Shown here: piece after piece, positions 56,244 through 64,000 of the stretch
How positions within the stretch are numbered: the stretch's first letter is position 1
Layout of the letters: each line of letters opens with the position of its first letter
From: Hyphomicrobiales bacterium
Lineage (GTDB): Bacteria > Pseudomonadota > Alphaproteobacteria > Rhizobiales > Beijerinckiaceae
DNA length: 64,000 nucleotides
Assembly (NCBI GenBank): GCA_019075865.1
Contig: JAGXAN010000005.1
Span: 186,001-250,000 of the forward strand
Direction of reading: 5' to 3'
The notes under the pieces: generated by a model
Databases searched by the model: none
The model's input: only the letters and a program-made list of their open reading frames with translations
Told to the model about the DNA's origin: nothing
Translations under genes and position numbers: made by a program

Positions 56244-56906
56244 CTATTGCAGCCGGCTCGGTGCGCCATTCGATTTGGCCGATTCCATTTGGCTGATGGC
56301 AATCAGCACCTCGGCGCGATGCGACAAATCCGTCGCCTCCAGCAAAGCCTGCTTTTCCTTGATATTGAAGGGGGCCATCATCGACAAAGCATTGACCAAG
56401 GCTTCATTGCTGGCCGAGTTGATCGATTCCCAATCGACTTGCAGCTTATGCACGCCGGCAAACTGGCGCAGCGCATCAATCACACCGCTCCGGTTAACGG
56501 CGCTCTCCATTGCGTCCTCGCCCAAATCGGCCACAAACCCGGAAAATTGCACCTGGCACTGCCGAAACGGCGTCAGCACCGACAATTCTTCGATAATCTG
56601 AAACCGCACCACACCGGTCAGGGTCAGGACATAGCGACCATCCCCCGTCTCGGCCAATTGTGTGATTCTTCCGGCGCACCCCACCTGATGAATGGCGGGT
56701 TTGGCAGATTTCTTGTCATTGAGCGGTTGCACCATGCCGATCAGGCGATTGGTTTTCAGCGCAAAATCCACCATCGCCAGATAGCGCGGCTCAAAAATAT
56801 TCAGTGGCAATTGGCCCCGTGGCAGCAGCAGCGCCCCACCCAACGGAAACACCGGCAGGGTATCTGGGAGATCATTCGCATTCTCGTAAGGGGTGTTGAT
56901 GCTCAT
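56244..56906 (-). CDS. LON peptidase substrate-binding-domain protein
   Basis: 220 residues matching the N-terminal substrate-binding domain of Lon alone: [34 protein letters not shown] at residues 17-50 and [29 protein letters not shown] near 77-105. There is no ATPase or protease domain. Stand-alone members are widespread in alphaproteobacteria and have no firmly assigned role. It sits 24 bp after the ybbN-like gene and 34 bp before the Trm112-like gene. Confidence 0.88.
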   Translation of the reverse strand: MSINTPYENANDLPDTLPVFPLGGALLLPRGQLPLNIFEPRYLAMVDFALKTNRLIGMVQPLNDKKSAKPAIHQVGCAGRITQLAETGDGRYVLTLTGVVRFQIIEELSVLTPFRQCQVQFSGFVADLGEDAMESAVNRSGVIDALRQFAGVHKLQVDWESINSASNEALVNALSMMAPFNIKEKQALLEATDLSHRAEVLIAISQMESAKSNGAPSRLQ

Positions 56907-56930
56907 GATTATCCTCTAACCATCCAAGGC

Positions 56931-57818
56931 TCATGCAAAGAGCAAAGACGATAACTTGCGCCTTGCCGTCAACGTCGCCTCATCCATGGGCCCCCAAGCT
57001 TCAAAGAATTGAACCAATTGCTTGCGGGCACCGTCCTCTTCCCATTTGCGATTCACTTTGATGATTTCAAGGAGGGCATCTGCCGCTTGATCACGTTTCC
57101 CTTCGCCATTCAACGCCAGCGCCAGATCAAACCGTGCCTGATGGTTGAGGGGATTGCGCGCCACTTCCTGTTCGAGCACCTGCGAATCCCCAACATGGGC
57201 CGCCTGCCCGGCAATATCGATCAGGGCCTGCACGGCGACAATTTCCGGGTCCTTGGCCGCTTTGGCCGTAGCGCCCGCCAAGACCGCTTTGGCCTGATCC
57301 ATCTCGCCTTTATCGAGATGAATCCGCGCAAGGCCGGCCAGGGCCGCTGCCAGATCCGGCTCATCTGCCAGCACTTCGCCATAGAGGGCGGCGGCAGCGT
57401 CGAGTTCACCGGCCTTGTAAAGGGCCGCCGCTTCCACCAGCAAATCAGCATTGGCGCTGGCCAGCGGGCCAACCAGCCGCTCAATGAAACCGCGAATTTG
57501 TGATTCAGGCAGCGCCCCGACAAAACCATCCACCGGCTGGCCACGCTGAAACGCAATCACGGCTGGAATCGACTGAATACCCAGTTGCCCGGCGATTTGC
57601 GGGTGCTCGTCAATGTTCATGGTCACCAGTTTGACCTTGCCGTCAGCCGCCTTGACCACCCGCTCGATGATCGGGGTCAACTGCTTGCAGGGGCCACACC
57701 ACGGTGCCCAAAAATCCACCAGCACCGGCTGGCGCGCGGATTCGGTCAAAACATCCGCCCGAAACTCGGCGGCTGTCGTGGCTTTAGTGGCGACCGTCGC
57801 CTTTGGCGCAATATTCAT
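56931..57818 (-). CDS. ybbN: Thioredoxin-domain co-chaperone (YbbN/CnoX-like)
   Basis: 295 residues. An N-terminal thioredoxin domain has an intact WCGPC motif near residues 39-43 and IPAVIAF, followed by about 170 residues of tetratricopeptide-like helices (GELDAAAALYGEVLADEPDLAAALAGLARIHL). This is the YbbN/CnoX layout; E. coli CnoX lost the second Cys, whereas this protein keeps a redox-active CxxC, as other alphaproteobacterial forms do. It probably protects proteins against oxidative damage together with GroEL. Confidence 0.88.
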   Translation of the reverse strand: MNIAPKATVATKATTAAEFRADVLTESARQPVLVDFWAPWCGPCKQLTPIIERVVKAADGKVKLVTMNIDEHPQIAGQLGIQSIPAVIAFQRGQPVDGFVGALPESQIRGFIERLVGPLASANADLLVEAAALYKAGELDAAAALYGEVLADEPDLAAALAGLARIHLDKGEMDQAKAVLAGATAKAAKDPEIVAVQALIDIAGQAAHVGDSQVLEQEVARNPLNHQARFDLALALNGEGKRDQAADALLEIIKVNRKWEEDGARKQLVQFFEAWGPMDEATLTARRKLSSLLFA

Positions 57819-58007
57819 GCCTTAAACTCCATTCCAGGATTCACAATCTTGAATCCGATTTCCCTCATTCCTGAGCCATAAATGCGCACAGCAAGGGGCC
57901 TTTGCAAGAACTTATCCTCAACATCAAAATATTTGCAGCAATCATGTTGCAATTGTCGCCGCGTTGGGGCATAGAGGCTTTGTTGCTGCGTTCGCGCAAG
58001 CAATGTT

Positions 58008-58082
<75 letters not shown>

Positions 58083-58110
58083 AATTTGCCTTAAGTGCCT
58101 GAAAATGCTA

Positions 58111-58148
58111 CATCCCGGTCGTAAGTAACGACCGGGATGGGCTTTTGG
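58111..58148 (+). terminator. Terminator after tRNA-Gly
   Basis: A 12-bp perfect stem, CATCCCGGTCGT with ACGACCGGGATG, has a 5-nt loop (58123-58127) and is followed by GCTTTTGGTT. Confidence 0.75.
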
Positions 58149-58180
58149 TTATAACTGCGGTTATAACCCGGTACCGCTCC

Positions 58181-58334
58181 ATGCCTCACCCCCACCTCAT
58201 CAGGACTACCTTATCTCGCACGCCGCAAGGATGTGGGGACGTTCACCTATTGGCGTGCGACGGATCAAGCTTGGTCGATCTCGCATCACATTCTGTCCGG
58301 AAAGCCGAATATAGAGATCTCGCTCAGGACTTGA
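58181..58334 (+). pseudogene. Decayed N-terminal fragment of a tyrosine recombinase
   Basis: Downstream of the tRNA, one frame begins MPHPHLI and then, after an apparent frameshift near 58200, another reads YLARRKDVGTFTYWRA followed by LSGKPNIEISLRT and a stop at 58332. This pattern (MxxPHL..., YL.RR...TFYWR, LGKPEIRxSLRT) resembles the N-terminus of phage-type integrases, which commonly insert at tRNA genes. Only about 45 residues remain and no catalytic domain follows, so it would be a dead remnant. The match is by eye and short. Confidence 0.4.
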
Positions 58335-58520
58335 CCTGCTCTCATCAAATTAAGCCATTTTGAATTGGTATTTTCCCATTTAACATCGCAACCCTGCGCC
58401 GCAGGCCGCCTTTGATTTGGCCCCGGGATTGGTTTCAATAGCGCCTTGAGTTGCTATTTAAGGAGAATTTTGGTGGGTGGGGATGTTTTGGGTTTTAAGC
58501 GGCGGCGACGTTAAAGGGGA
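58335..58520. other. Intergenic stretch without recognised content
   Basis: Between the integrase fragment and the next gene no reading frame, RNA or clear repeat is seen. Together with the fragment it makes a gene-free stretch of about 440 bp after the tRNA. Confidence 0.5.
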
Positions 58521-59345
58521 TCAGCCTTTCAGACCGCCCTGTGTCAGGCCGCCAACAACCCTGTCCTGAAACAGGGCTATCAGCAGGGAAACCGGCACGA
58601 TGGCGATGACCAGTGCCGCCATGACCACGGGCCAGCGATCCGCATATTCACTCTGATAGAGCGTGATGCCAACAGGCAGTGTGCGCATCGACAGGCGGGT
58701 GTTGATGGTGAGCGCCAGCAGGAATTCATCCCACGAATTGACAAAGGCCAGCAATGCGGCGGTGAGAATGCCCGGTGTCGAGAGCGGCACAACAACCCGC
58801 CAGAGCGCCCCCAGTCTGGAGCAGCCGTCAATCATCGCGGCATTCTCCAGATCGGCGGGAATGTCCTGAAAGAACGAGATCAGCACCAATGTGCAAACTG
58901 GCAGCGAGAGCACCGAATAGGGCAGGATGAGCCCCATATAGGTGTTGAGCAGGTGCAGGCTGCGGAAAATCTGGAACAGCGGCACCATGAGCGCAATCAG
59001 GGGGAACATCGAGACGGCAAGCAGCGTGGAGAGCACCAGTCCACGTCCCGGAATGCGCAGCCGCACCAGGGCATAGGCGGCGCAGGCCCCCGCAAATACC
59101 GCAATGACCGTCGAGCCGGCCGCAACGATCACCGAATTGAGGGTGAATCGCAGCAAGGGCTGTTCCGAGAAAGCCGAAATGAAATTGGCCAGTGTCGGGG
59201 CCTGCGGCAGCCAGGTGATGGGGATATGGGCCAGCTCGGTCTCGCTTTTCAGCGCGGTGAAGAGGATCCACAGCGCGGGAAAGAAGCCGTTGACGGTGAT
59301 CAGTATGGCTGCGCCCCAGACCACCACATTGTGCGATATTTTCAC
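58521..59345 (-). CDS. Carbohydrate ABC transporter permease (MalG type)
   Basis: 274 residues with six predicted membrane segments and the EAA loop LENAAMIDGCSRLGALWRVVVPLS near residue 185. The start is GTG, overlapping the region of the upstream permease stop by a TGATGTG arrangement with one base between. It is the last gene of a three-gene importer cluster; no ATPase gene follows before the tRNA region, so an ATPase must be borrowed from elsewhere. Confidence 0.86.
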   Translation of the reverse strand: MKISHNVVVWGAAILITVNGFFPALWILFTALKSETELAHIPITWLPQAPTLANFISAFSEQPLLRFTLNSVIVAAGSTVIAVFAGACAAYALVRLRIPGRGLVLSTLLAVSMFPLIALMVPLFQIFRSLHLLNTYMGLILPYSVLSLPVCTLVLISFFQDIPADLENAAMIDGCSRLGALWRVVVPLSTPGILTAALLAFVNSWDEFLLALTINTRLSMRTLPVGITLYQSEYADRWPVVMAALVIAIVPVSLLIALFQDRVVGGLTQGGLKG

Positions 59346-59346
59346 A

Positions 59347-60240
59347 TCAACCCTCCGGGGCGTCGCGCTGGACGTGTTTCAGATAGACGCTGGTGGCCAG
59401 CATCGAGCCGATGAACATCAGAGTCGCCAGCGCCGAGCCATAGCCAAAATCGAGGAAGTCGATGCTGGTCTTGCGCACGAACATGGCGAGGGTCTCGGTT
59501 GAATTGCCGGGGCCGCCATTGGTCATTGCATAAGGAATATCAAAAGTCTGGATCGAGGTGATGGTGCGGAAAATAAGGGCGACCAGAATGGAAGGGCGCA
59601 GCATGGGCAGGGTGATGTAGCGAAATTTGGTGAGCGTTCCCGCGCCATCAATTTCGGCCGCCTCATAGAGATATTTGGGGATAGACTGCAGGCCCGCCAG
59701 CAGGATCATGGCGACAAAGGCCGATGTCTTCCAGATGATCGCGAGGCTTATGCCGATGAAGGCGAGCGCCGGTGAGGACAGCCATTGCAATGCGCTCAGA
59801 CCCATGCGCACAAGGATATCGTTGACGATGCCCAGCCGGTAATCAAAAAACCAGTGAAACACCAGTCCGACAAACACCAGAGGCAGCATCCATGGCATCA
59901 GCAGGGCGAGGCGCACAAACCAGCGCGCGCCCTTGACCTGATCGGCCAGCAAGGCCAGCGCCAGCCCCGTCACCAGTGCACTGGGCACGCTGATAACGGT
60001 CAAAAGGATGGTGGCAAGCGCCGATTCCAGCAACTGGTGGTCGGCAAAAGCACGGGCGTAATTGGCAAGACCGGTAAAGCGCGGGTGCAGCAGGCCGGTG
60101 GTCAGATTGAGCTGGTAGAACGAGGTGCGGACCAGATCAAAGACCGGATAGACGACAATGGTTGCCAGCAAAAGCACGGCAGGCAGCAGCAGGAGATACC
60201 CCAGCCGCCGCTCGCTGCGCTCCAGTTCCGACAGCGCCAC
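59347..60240 (-). CDS. Carbohydrate ABC transporter permease (MalF type)
   Basis: 297 residues, six predicted membrane segments, EAA loop YEAAEIDGAGTLTKFRYITLPML near residue 197. The N-terminal tail is short and charged (SELERSERRLGYLLLLPAVLLLA). The start is GTG, two bases after the binding-protein stop, so all three genes are one transcription unit. Confidence 0.86.
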   Translation of the reverse strand: MALSELERSERRLGYLLLLPAVLLLATIVVYPVFDLVRTSFYQLNLTTGLLHPRFTGLANYARAFADHQLLESALATILLTVISVPSALVTGLALALLADQVKGARWFVRLALLMPWMLPLVFVGLVFHWFFDYRLGIVNDILVRMGLSALQWLSSPALAFIGISLAIIWKTSAFVAMILLAGLQSIPKYLYEAAEIDGAGTLTKFRYITLPMLRPSILVALIFRTITSIQTFDIPYAMTNGGPGNSTETLAMFVRKTSIDFLDFGYGSALATLMFIGSMLATSVYLKHVQRDAPEG

Positions 60241-60242
60241 CG

Positions 60243-61511
60243 CTATTGGCCAAATACAGGCTGCAGTTTGGCTTTCATGTCAGCCAGCGCCGCATCGGCG
60301 GTCTTGGTGCCGGCAAGATAGGCATTCATGTTGGTGCGCAGCGCCTCCGACACCTCACCATATCGCGGGGTCACCGGGCGGGCCTTCGACGACAGCAGCA
60401 CCGGCAAGGCCCCGGCAAACCAGGGATTGGCCTTCACCACATCCGGGTCCTTATAGAGCGTGGAAAACACTGGCAACAGCGAGCCGCTGACTGCAAGCGT
60501 TTTGGAACTGCTCTCTGAGGCCATGAACATCGCCAGTTTCGCCGCCGCTGCCTTGTGTTTGGAGAATGATGAAACGGCAACCTGCCAGCCGCCGATGCAG
60601 GTATAGCCCTTGCCGGCGGTGAAGCCCGGCAGCGTTCCCACGCCAACGACGCCCTTGACCTTGCTGTCCTGCTGGGTTTGAAACAGGTTGTAAGCATAGA
60701 CCCACAGCATGGCAAATACCGTATTGCCGGCCTGGAAGTCGGTGCGGATGCGGTCGGTGGCAATTTCGGCCAGATTGACCGGGATCGCCTTTTCGGTTTT
60801 CAGCTGCGTGAACAGCTCGAACGGCTTTTTGGCGGCGGCGGTATCCAGTGCCAGCTTGCCATTGACCGTGAGGTCGGAGCCTGCATCCCACATCGGCACC
60901 AGATAGGTGCATACCGTGCCCTCAATGGGCGCACCAGCGGTAGAAAAAGTGGTCAGGTTAGGGTTTTTCTCCCCCGCTTCGATCTTTTTGCCATCGGCGA
61001 TCATCTCGTCCCAGGTGGCGGGCGGGGTCAGGCCGTATTTTTTCAGCAGGTCCTGGCGGTAATACAGAAACTGTGCGTCGGCAAAGAAGGGCAGCGCGAT
61101 GACCTTGCCATCAACCACATCGGCATTGCTATAGGCGGCGAGATAGCGGGACATGAATTTCTTGGGATCGCTGCCCAGATATTTGTTGAGCGGGGCAGAC
61201 CATCCCGCTGCCGCGTTCTCGGAAGTGCGCACGATATCGACAAGGTAAACGTCGATAGCATCATCTTGTGAGGAAAGCACCGTGTTCAGGTAATTGGATT
61301 GCTGCTCGGAGGTCGCGCCGCCGACTTCTATCTTGCTCGTGATTCCCGGATTTTTCGCGTCAAAATCCGAGAGAAGCTTGGTGACAAGATCAGGTCTGGC
61401 ATTGCCGCCCACAAAAACATGCAGCGTGATATCGGCGGCCTGCGCCCCGGCAAAGGTGAGACCAAAGCTGGCCACACCTGCTAAAAGTGTAGAAATCAAT
61501 AGCTTTTTCAT
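60243..61511 (-). CDS. Carbohydrate ABC transporter substrate-binding protein
   Basis: 422 residues of the family 1 solute-binding proteins. A signal peptide ends at AQA near residue 25, and the mature start is ADITLHVFVGGNARPDLVTKLLSDF. The chosen ATG has GGGAGG ahead; an upstream frame start at 61595 adds 28 residues that do not look like a signal peptide. Substrate unknown; the TrhipA-like YLVDIVRTSENAAAGW and PFFADAQFLYYRQDLLKKYG segments are standard for sugar-binding members. Confidence 0.86.
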   Translation of the reverse strand: MKKLLISTLLAGVASFGLTFAGAQAADITLHVFVGGNARPDLVTKLLSDFDAKNPGITSKIEVGGATSEQQSNYLNTVLSSQDDAIDVYLVDIVRTSENAAAGWSAPLNKYLGSDPKKFMSRYLAAYSNADVVDGKVIALPFFADAQFLYYRQDLLKKYGLTPPATWDEMIADGKKIEAGEKNPNLTTFSTAGAPIEGTVCTYLVPMWDAGSDLTVNGKLALDTAAAKKPFELFTQLKTEKAIPVNLAEIATDRIRTDFQAGNTVFAMLWVYAYNLFQTQQDSKVKGVVGVGTLPGFTAGKGYTCIGGWQVAVSSFSKHKAAAAKLAMFMASESSSKTLAVSGSLLPVFSTLYKDPDVVKANPWFAGALPVLLSSKARPVTPRYGEVSEALRTNMNAYLAGTKTADAALADMKAKLQPVFGQ

Positions 61512-61700
61512 GACGTTAGCCTCCCGATCGGCCGCGCTTGCCGGCAGCCGTTGGCTAAAGCCTATCAAAGCCGCATTTAGCTTGCAACGACTCAATGTAA
61601 ATCGGACATTTGTGACTCAGCATCAAAGTGGGACCCCACCCCATATTTGTGCCAACCCAAAGATCTATTGCGTGAATTCGGTATCTGACGGGCGTGCCAA

Positions 61701-61790
61701 TCGGAACCCCACAAATTGGGCACATGCGGCTGATTTAACAACACCTAAGCTGAGTTTCGAGACGGGCCCCCAATTTGGTGCTGATTCACA
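61701..61790 (+). repeat. Left copy of a 90-bp inverted repeat, insertion-sequence-end-like
   Basis: This segment pairs, without gaps, with the reverse complement of 61891-61980; by hand count 77 of 90 positions match. It ends with CTGATTCACA at 61781-61790 and contains GGGCCCCCAATTTGG-like motifs of the kind found at insertion-sequence ends. The right-hand edge is the best preserved. Confidence 0.8.
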
Positions 61791-61812
61791 TCAAGTCCTT
61801 TCAAATCCATCA

Positions 61813-61835
61813 ATATACTCATATGCGCAGTATAT
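61813..61835. promoter_or_regulatory. Inverted repeat between divergent importers, possible operator
   Basis: ATATACT (61813-61819) and AGTATAT (61829-61835) are perfect inverted arms with a 9-bp spacer. They lie in the 100-bp interval between the two large repeat arms, and between two divergent ABC importer genes. Confidence 0.4.
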
Positions 61836-61890
61836 AGGCGGCAATCCCTTTTGCTAGTTTAAACAGCCTTCTGGGATTTCGCAGTGTGGC

Positions 61891-61980
61891 TGTGAATCAG
61901 CCCTAAATTGGGACCCCGCCTCGAAACTCAGCTAAAGTGTTGTTAAATCTGCCGCATATGCCCAATTCGTGGGTTTCCTG
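61891..61980 (-). repeat. Right copy of the 90-bp inverted repeat
   Basis: Begins TGTGAATCAG and mirrors 61701-61790. The well-preserved TGTGAATCAGC edges face each other across exactly 100 bp, so if these are element ends, the bodies would have extended outward; no transposase gene remains on either side. The surrounding 61512-61700 and 61981-62168 hold no gene. Confidence 0.8.
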
Positions 61981-62168
61981 TCGGTGCCGATCGTTACCCC
62001 TTTCATCTACCGAACTCACCCCTCGGGTCGCATCGCATGGGCCCGAACGGCGCACGCATCGGATTGCGATGACCCGGCAAGCACCTGACACGCAACCGTC
62101 ATAGAAGGTGGCTAGGCCTACCGCTCGCGGCTGAAACTGGGCCGCTCCTCAAAACGCCAAGGTGCCCC

Positions 62169-63275
62169 ATGAATTTTGCCCATCTCAATCGTCTTTTGCT
62201 TTCGACCACAATGAGCCTGTCATTCATGGTGGCAGCAATGGCCAGCCCGATGGACGATCTTGTGGCTGCCGCAAAAAAAGAGGGCGCCTTGACAGTGATT
62301 GCCCTGCCTCACGATTGGTGTGGCTATGGCAAGGTAATCGATGGATTTAAGGCCAAATATGGCATTTCGGTAAATGAGTTGAACCCGGATGCAGGTTCGG
62401 GCGACGAAATCGAGGCGATCAAGGCCAATAAATCCAACAAGGGGCCGCAGGCACCCGATGTGATCGACGTGGGTCTGGCTTTTGGGCCAAGCGCGAAAGC
62501 CGATGGGCTGCTCCAGCCGTATAAAGTATCGACATGGGACAGCATTCCCGCTGACAAGAAAGACGCAGACGGCTATTGGACCGGCGATTATTACGGTGTT
62601 CTGTCCTTTGCGGTGAATACCGATTTGGTCAAATCCGTTCCCATGGACTGGGCTGACCTGCAAGCCCCCGCCATGAAGAATTCGGTGGCACTGGGTGGTG
62701 ATCCGCGCGTTGCAGCGCAAGCCGTTCAGGGCGTGTTCGCAGCCGGATTGTCGAGTGACAAGGGTGATATTGCCAAGGCGGGCACCGCCGGCCTCGATTT
62801 TTTCGCGGCGCTGAAGAAAGCCGGCAATTTTGTTCCCGTCATTGGCAAGGCGGCGTCCCTGGCGCAAGGCACAACGCCTGTCATCATCATGTGGGATTAC
62901 AACGCCTTTGCCGCCCGCGATGCCCTCAAGGGAAATCCGAAAGTCGAGATCGTGGTGCCCAAAACCGGCGTGGTCGCTGGCGTGTATGTGCAAGGCATCA
63001 GCGCCTATGCCCCGCACCCGAATGCCGCCAGGCTCTGGGAGGAATATCTCTACTCCGACGAAGGGCAATTGGCCTGGCTGGACGGCTATTGCCACCCCAT
63101 TCGCTTTGCGACCCTTGCCGCAGACAAGAAAATTCCGGCCGCCCTGCTGGCCAAGCTTCCCTCGCCCGAAAGCTATGCCAAGGCCGTCTTTCCAACCCTT
63201 GCAGAGCAGGATGCCGCCAAGATCCAGATCACCAAGGGCTGGGATAGCACAGTGGGTGCCAATGTTGCCAAATAG
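62169..63275 (+). CDS. ABC transporter substrate-binding protein (Fe3+/polyamine/thiamine-like)
   Basis: 368 residues. A signal peptide ends at AMA near residue 25; the mature protein starts SPMDDLVAAAKKEGALTVIALPHDWCGYGKVIDGFKAKYGI, the pattern of the type II binding proteins that serve iron(III), polyamine, thiamine or small organic-anion importers. Iron-binding Tyr clusters are not obvious, so the ligand is open. The first permease gene begins 28 bp downstream. No strong Shine-Dalgarno sequence is seen before the ATG. Confidence 0.83.
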   Translation: MNFAHLNRLLLSTTMSLSFMVAAMASPMDDLVAAAKKEGALTVIALPHDWCGYGKVIDGFKAKYGISVNELNPDAGSGDEIEAIKANKSNKGPQAPDVIDVGLAFGPSAKADGLLQPYKVSTWDSIPADKKDADGYWTGDYYGVLSFAVNTDLVKSVPMDWADLQAPAMKNSVALGGDPRVAAQAVQGVFAAGLSSDKGDIAKAGTAGLDFFAALKKAGNFVPVIGKAASLAQGTTPVIIMWDYNAFAARDALKGNPKVEIVVPKTGVVAGVYVQGISAYAPHPNAARLWEEYLYSDEGQLAWLDGYCHPIRFATLAADKKIPAALLAKLPSPESYAKAVFPTLAEQDAAKIQITKGWDSTVGANVAK

Positions 63276-63303
63276 GCCGGCTTAGGGATTGCCATCGGGC
63301 CCG

Positions 63304-64000
63304 ATGATGAAAAGTCACTGGCACAAATGGGTGCGCGACTGGAGTGGCGTCGCACCCTTTTTGGTTTTTTCTGCCCTGTTCCTGATTTTCCCGACCATGT
63401 ACCTGATTGTCGGCGCATTCAGGGACAGCCATGATCACTTCACCTTGGCAAATTTTCTGGGCTTGCTGGCGCCAGAGATTACCGGCTCGTTTTTTGTATC
63501 CCTTGAAATCAGCGCGGTCTCCGCAATCTTGGGCATGGGTTTTGGCTTTGCCCTGACGTGGGCGATAGCCTTTGGCGGATTGCCCGCGCAATTGCGCGCC
63601 ACCATCGTTACCTTTTGCGGCGTTGCCTCCAATTTTGCCGGCATTCCCCTGGCTTTTGCGTTTCTCGCTTCGGTTGGGCGCATCGGCTTTGTCACCAGCG
63701 GTTTACGCCATGGGTTTGGCATCGATATTTACGCGATGGGGTTCAACCTGTTGAGCGTCGGTGGTCTCATCATGACCTATCTGTATTTTCAAATTCCGCT
63801 GATGGTTTTGATCTTTTTGCCGGTGCTGGATGGCATCAAGCGCGAATGGGGGGAAGCGGCACAGATTTTGGGTGCCAATTCGTGGCAATATTGGCGCCAT
63901 ATCCTGTTCCCCATGCTCTGGCCCAGTGTTATTGGCTCAGCCATTTTGCTCTTTGCCAATGCATTCGGCGCCATTGCGACCGCCTATGCCCTGACCGGCT
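63304..64000 (+). CDS. ABC transporter permease, 3' end outside window
   Basis: At least 232 residues, open to the window end. It starts MMKSHWHKWVRDW and has a first membrane segment VAPFLVFSALFLIFPTMYLIVGAF, further hydrophobic helices, and the EAA loop EWGEAAQILGANSWQYWRHILFPML. It belongs to the PotB/CysT/FbpB-like permease group and pairs with the binding protein encoded just upstream. A second ATG lies one codon downstream of the chosen start. Confidence 0.85.
   Translation, partial: MMKSHWHKWVRDWSGVAPFLVFSALFLIFPTMYLIVGAFRDSHDHFTLANFLGLLAPEITGSFFVSLEISAVSAILGMGFGFALTWAIAFGGLPAQLRATIVTFCGVASNFAGIPLAFAFLASVGRIGFVTSGLRHGFGIDIYAMGFNLLSVGGLIMTYLYFQIPLMVLIFLPVLDGIKREWGEAAQILGANSWQYWRHILFPMLWPSVIGSAILLFANAFGAIATAYALTG

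Overview
The window reads as a chromosomal segment of an alphaproteobacterium, most likely in the Hyphomicrobiales (Rhizobiales). The evidence is the gene content and order: an SRP RNA-dnaX-ybaB-recR block, a FeuP/FeuQ-type two-component pair behind a PepSY protein, a glnK-amtB pair, a response regulator next to a cyclic-nucleotide-binding protein and exonuclease III, and a GcvH-like LbpA encoded with an sHdr cluster as described in Hyphomicrobium. The genus cannot be fixed from the sequence alone.

Region 1 (1-13300) is the centrepiece. After the end of a histone-deacetylase-family gene comes a tightly packed, same-strand locus for cytoplasmic sulfur oxidation: radical SAM LipS1, flavoprotein LipT, radical SAM LipS2, fused lipoate ligase sLpl(AB), a class I glutamine-amidotransferase-like protein that has lost its catalytic Cys, a DsrE3-type sulfurtransferase, then shdrC1-B1-A-hyp-C2-B2, an unrecognised 138-residue gene, and the lipoate-binding protein gene lbpA. 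The first block makes and attaches lipoate. The second builds the heterodisulfide-reductase-like complex that oxidises protein-bound sulfur, and LbpA carries the lipoyl group. A perfect palindrome lies in the only sizeable internal gap, ahead of the DsrE gene.

Region 2 (13600-18800) holds a UDP-glucose-dehydrogenase-like protein lacking the family's catalytic Cys, a PepSY lipoprotein-like or exported protein with a Gly/Ala microsatellite, the two-component pair, and an arginase. Region 3 (18970-25820) is a sugar ABC importer with a GH31 alpha-glucosidase. Region 4 (25850-28550, minus strand) has a Cyc2-like fused cytochrome-porin, a high-potential iron-sulfur protein and a Crp/Fnr regulator, with an FNR-type box ahead of the HiPIP gene. 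Region 5 (28650-37280) is a polyol uptake and catabolism operon: SorC-type regulator, SmoEFGK-like transporter, two short-chain dehydrogenases and an FGGY kinase. An orphan BoxR-like regulator follows.

Region 6 (38300-57900) is mostly core: galU, galE, a 2-hydroxyacid dehydrogenase, SRP RNA, dnaX, ybaB, recR, an L,D-transpeptidase, efp, regulators, xthA, lolA, ftsK, amtB, glnK, tesB, a ubiquinone hydroxylase, a Trm112-like protein, a LON-domain protein and YbbN. Region 7 (58000-64000) looks accessory: tRNA-Gly(GCC), a decayed integrase fragment, a three-gene sugar ABC importer with no ATPase gene, a large inverted repeat resembling insertion-sequence ends, and the start of a second importer that runs out of the window.
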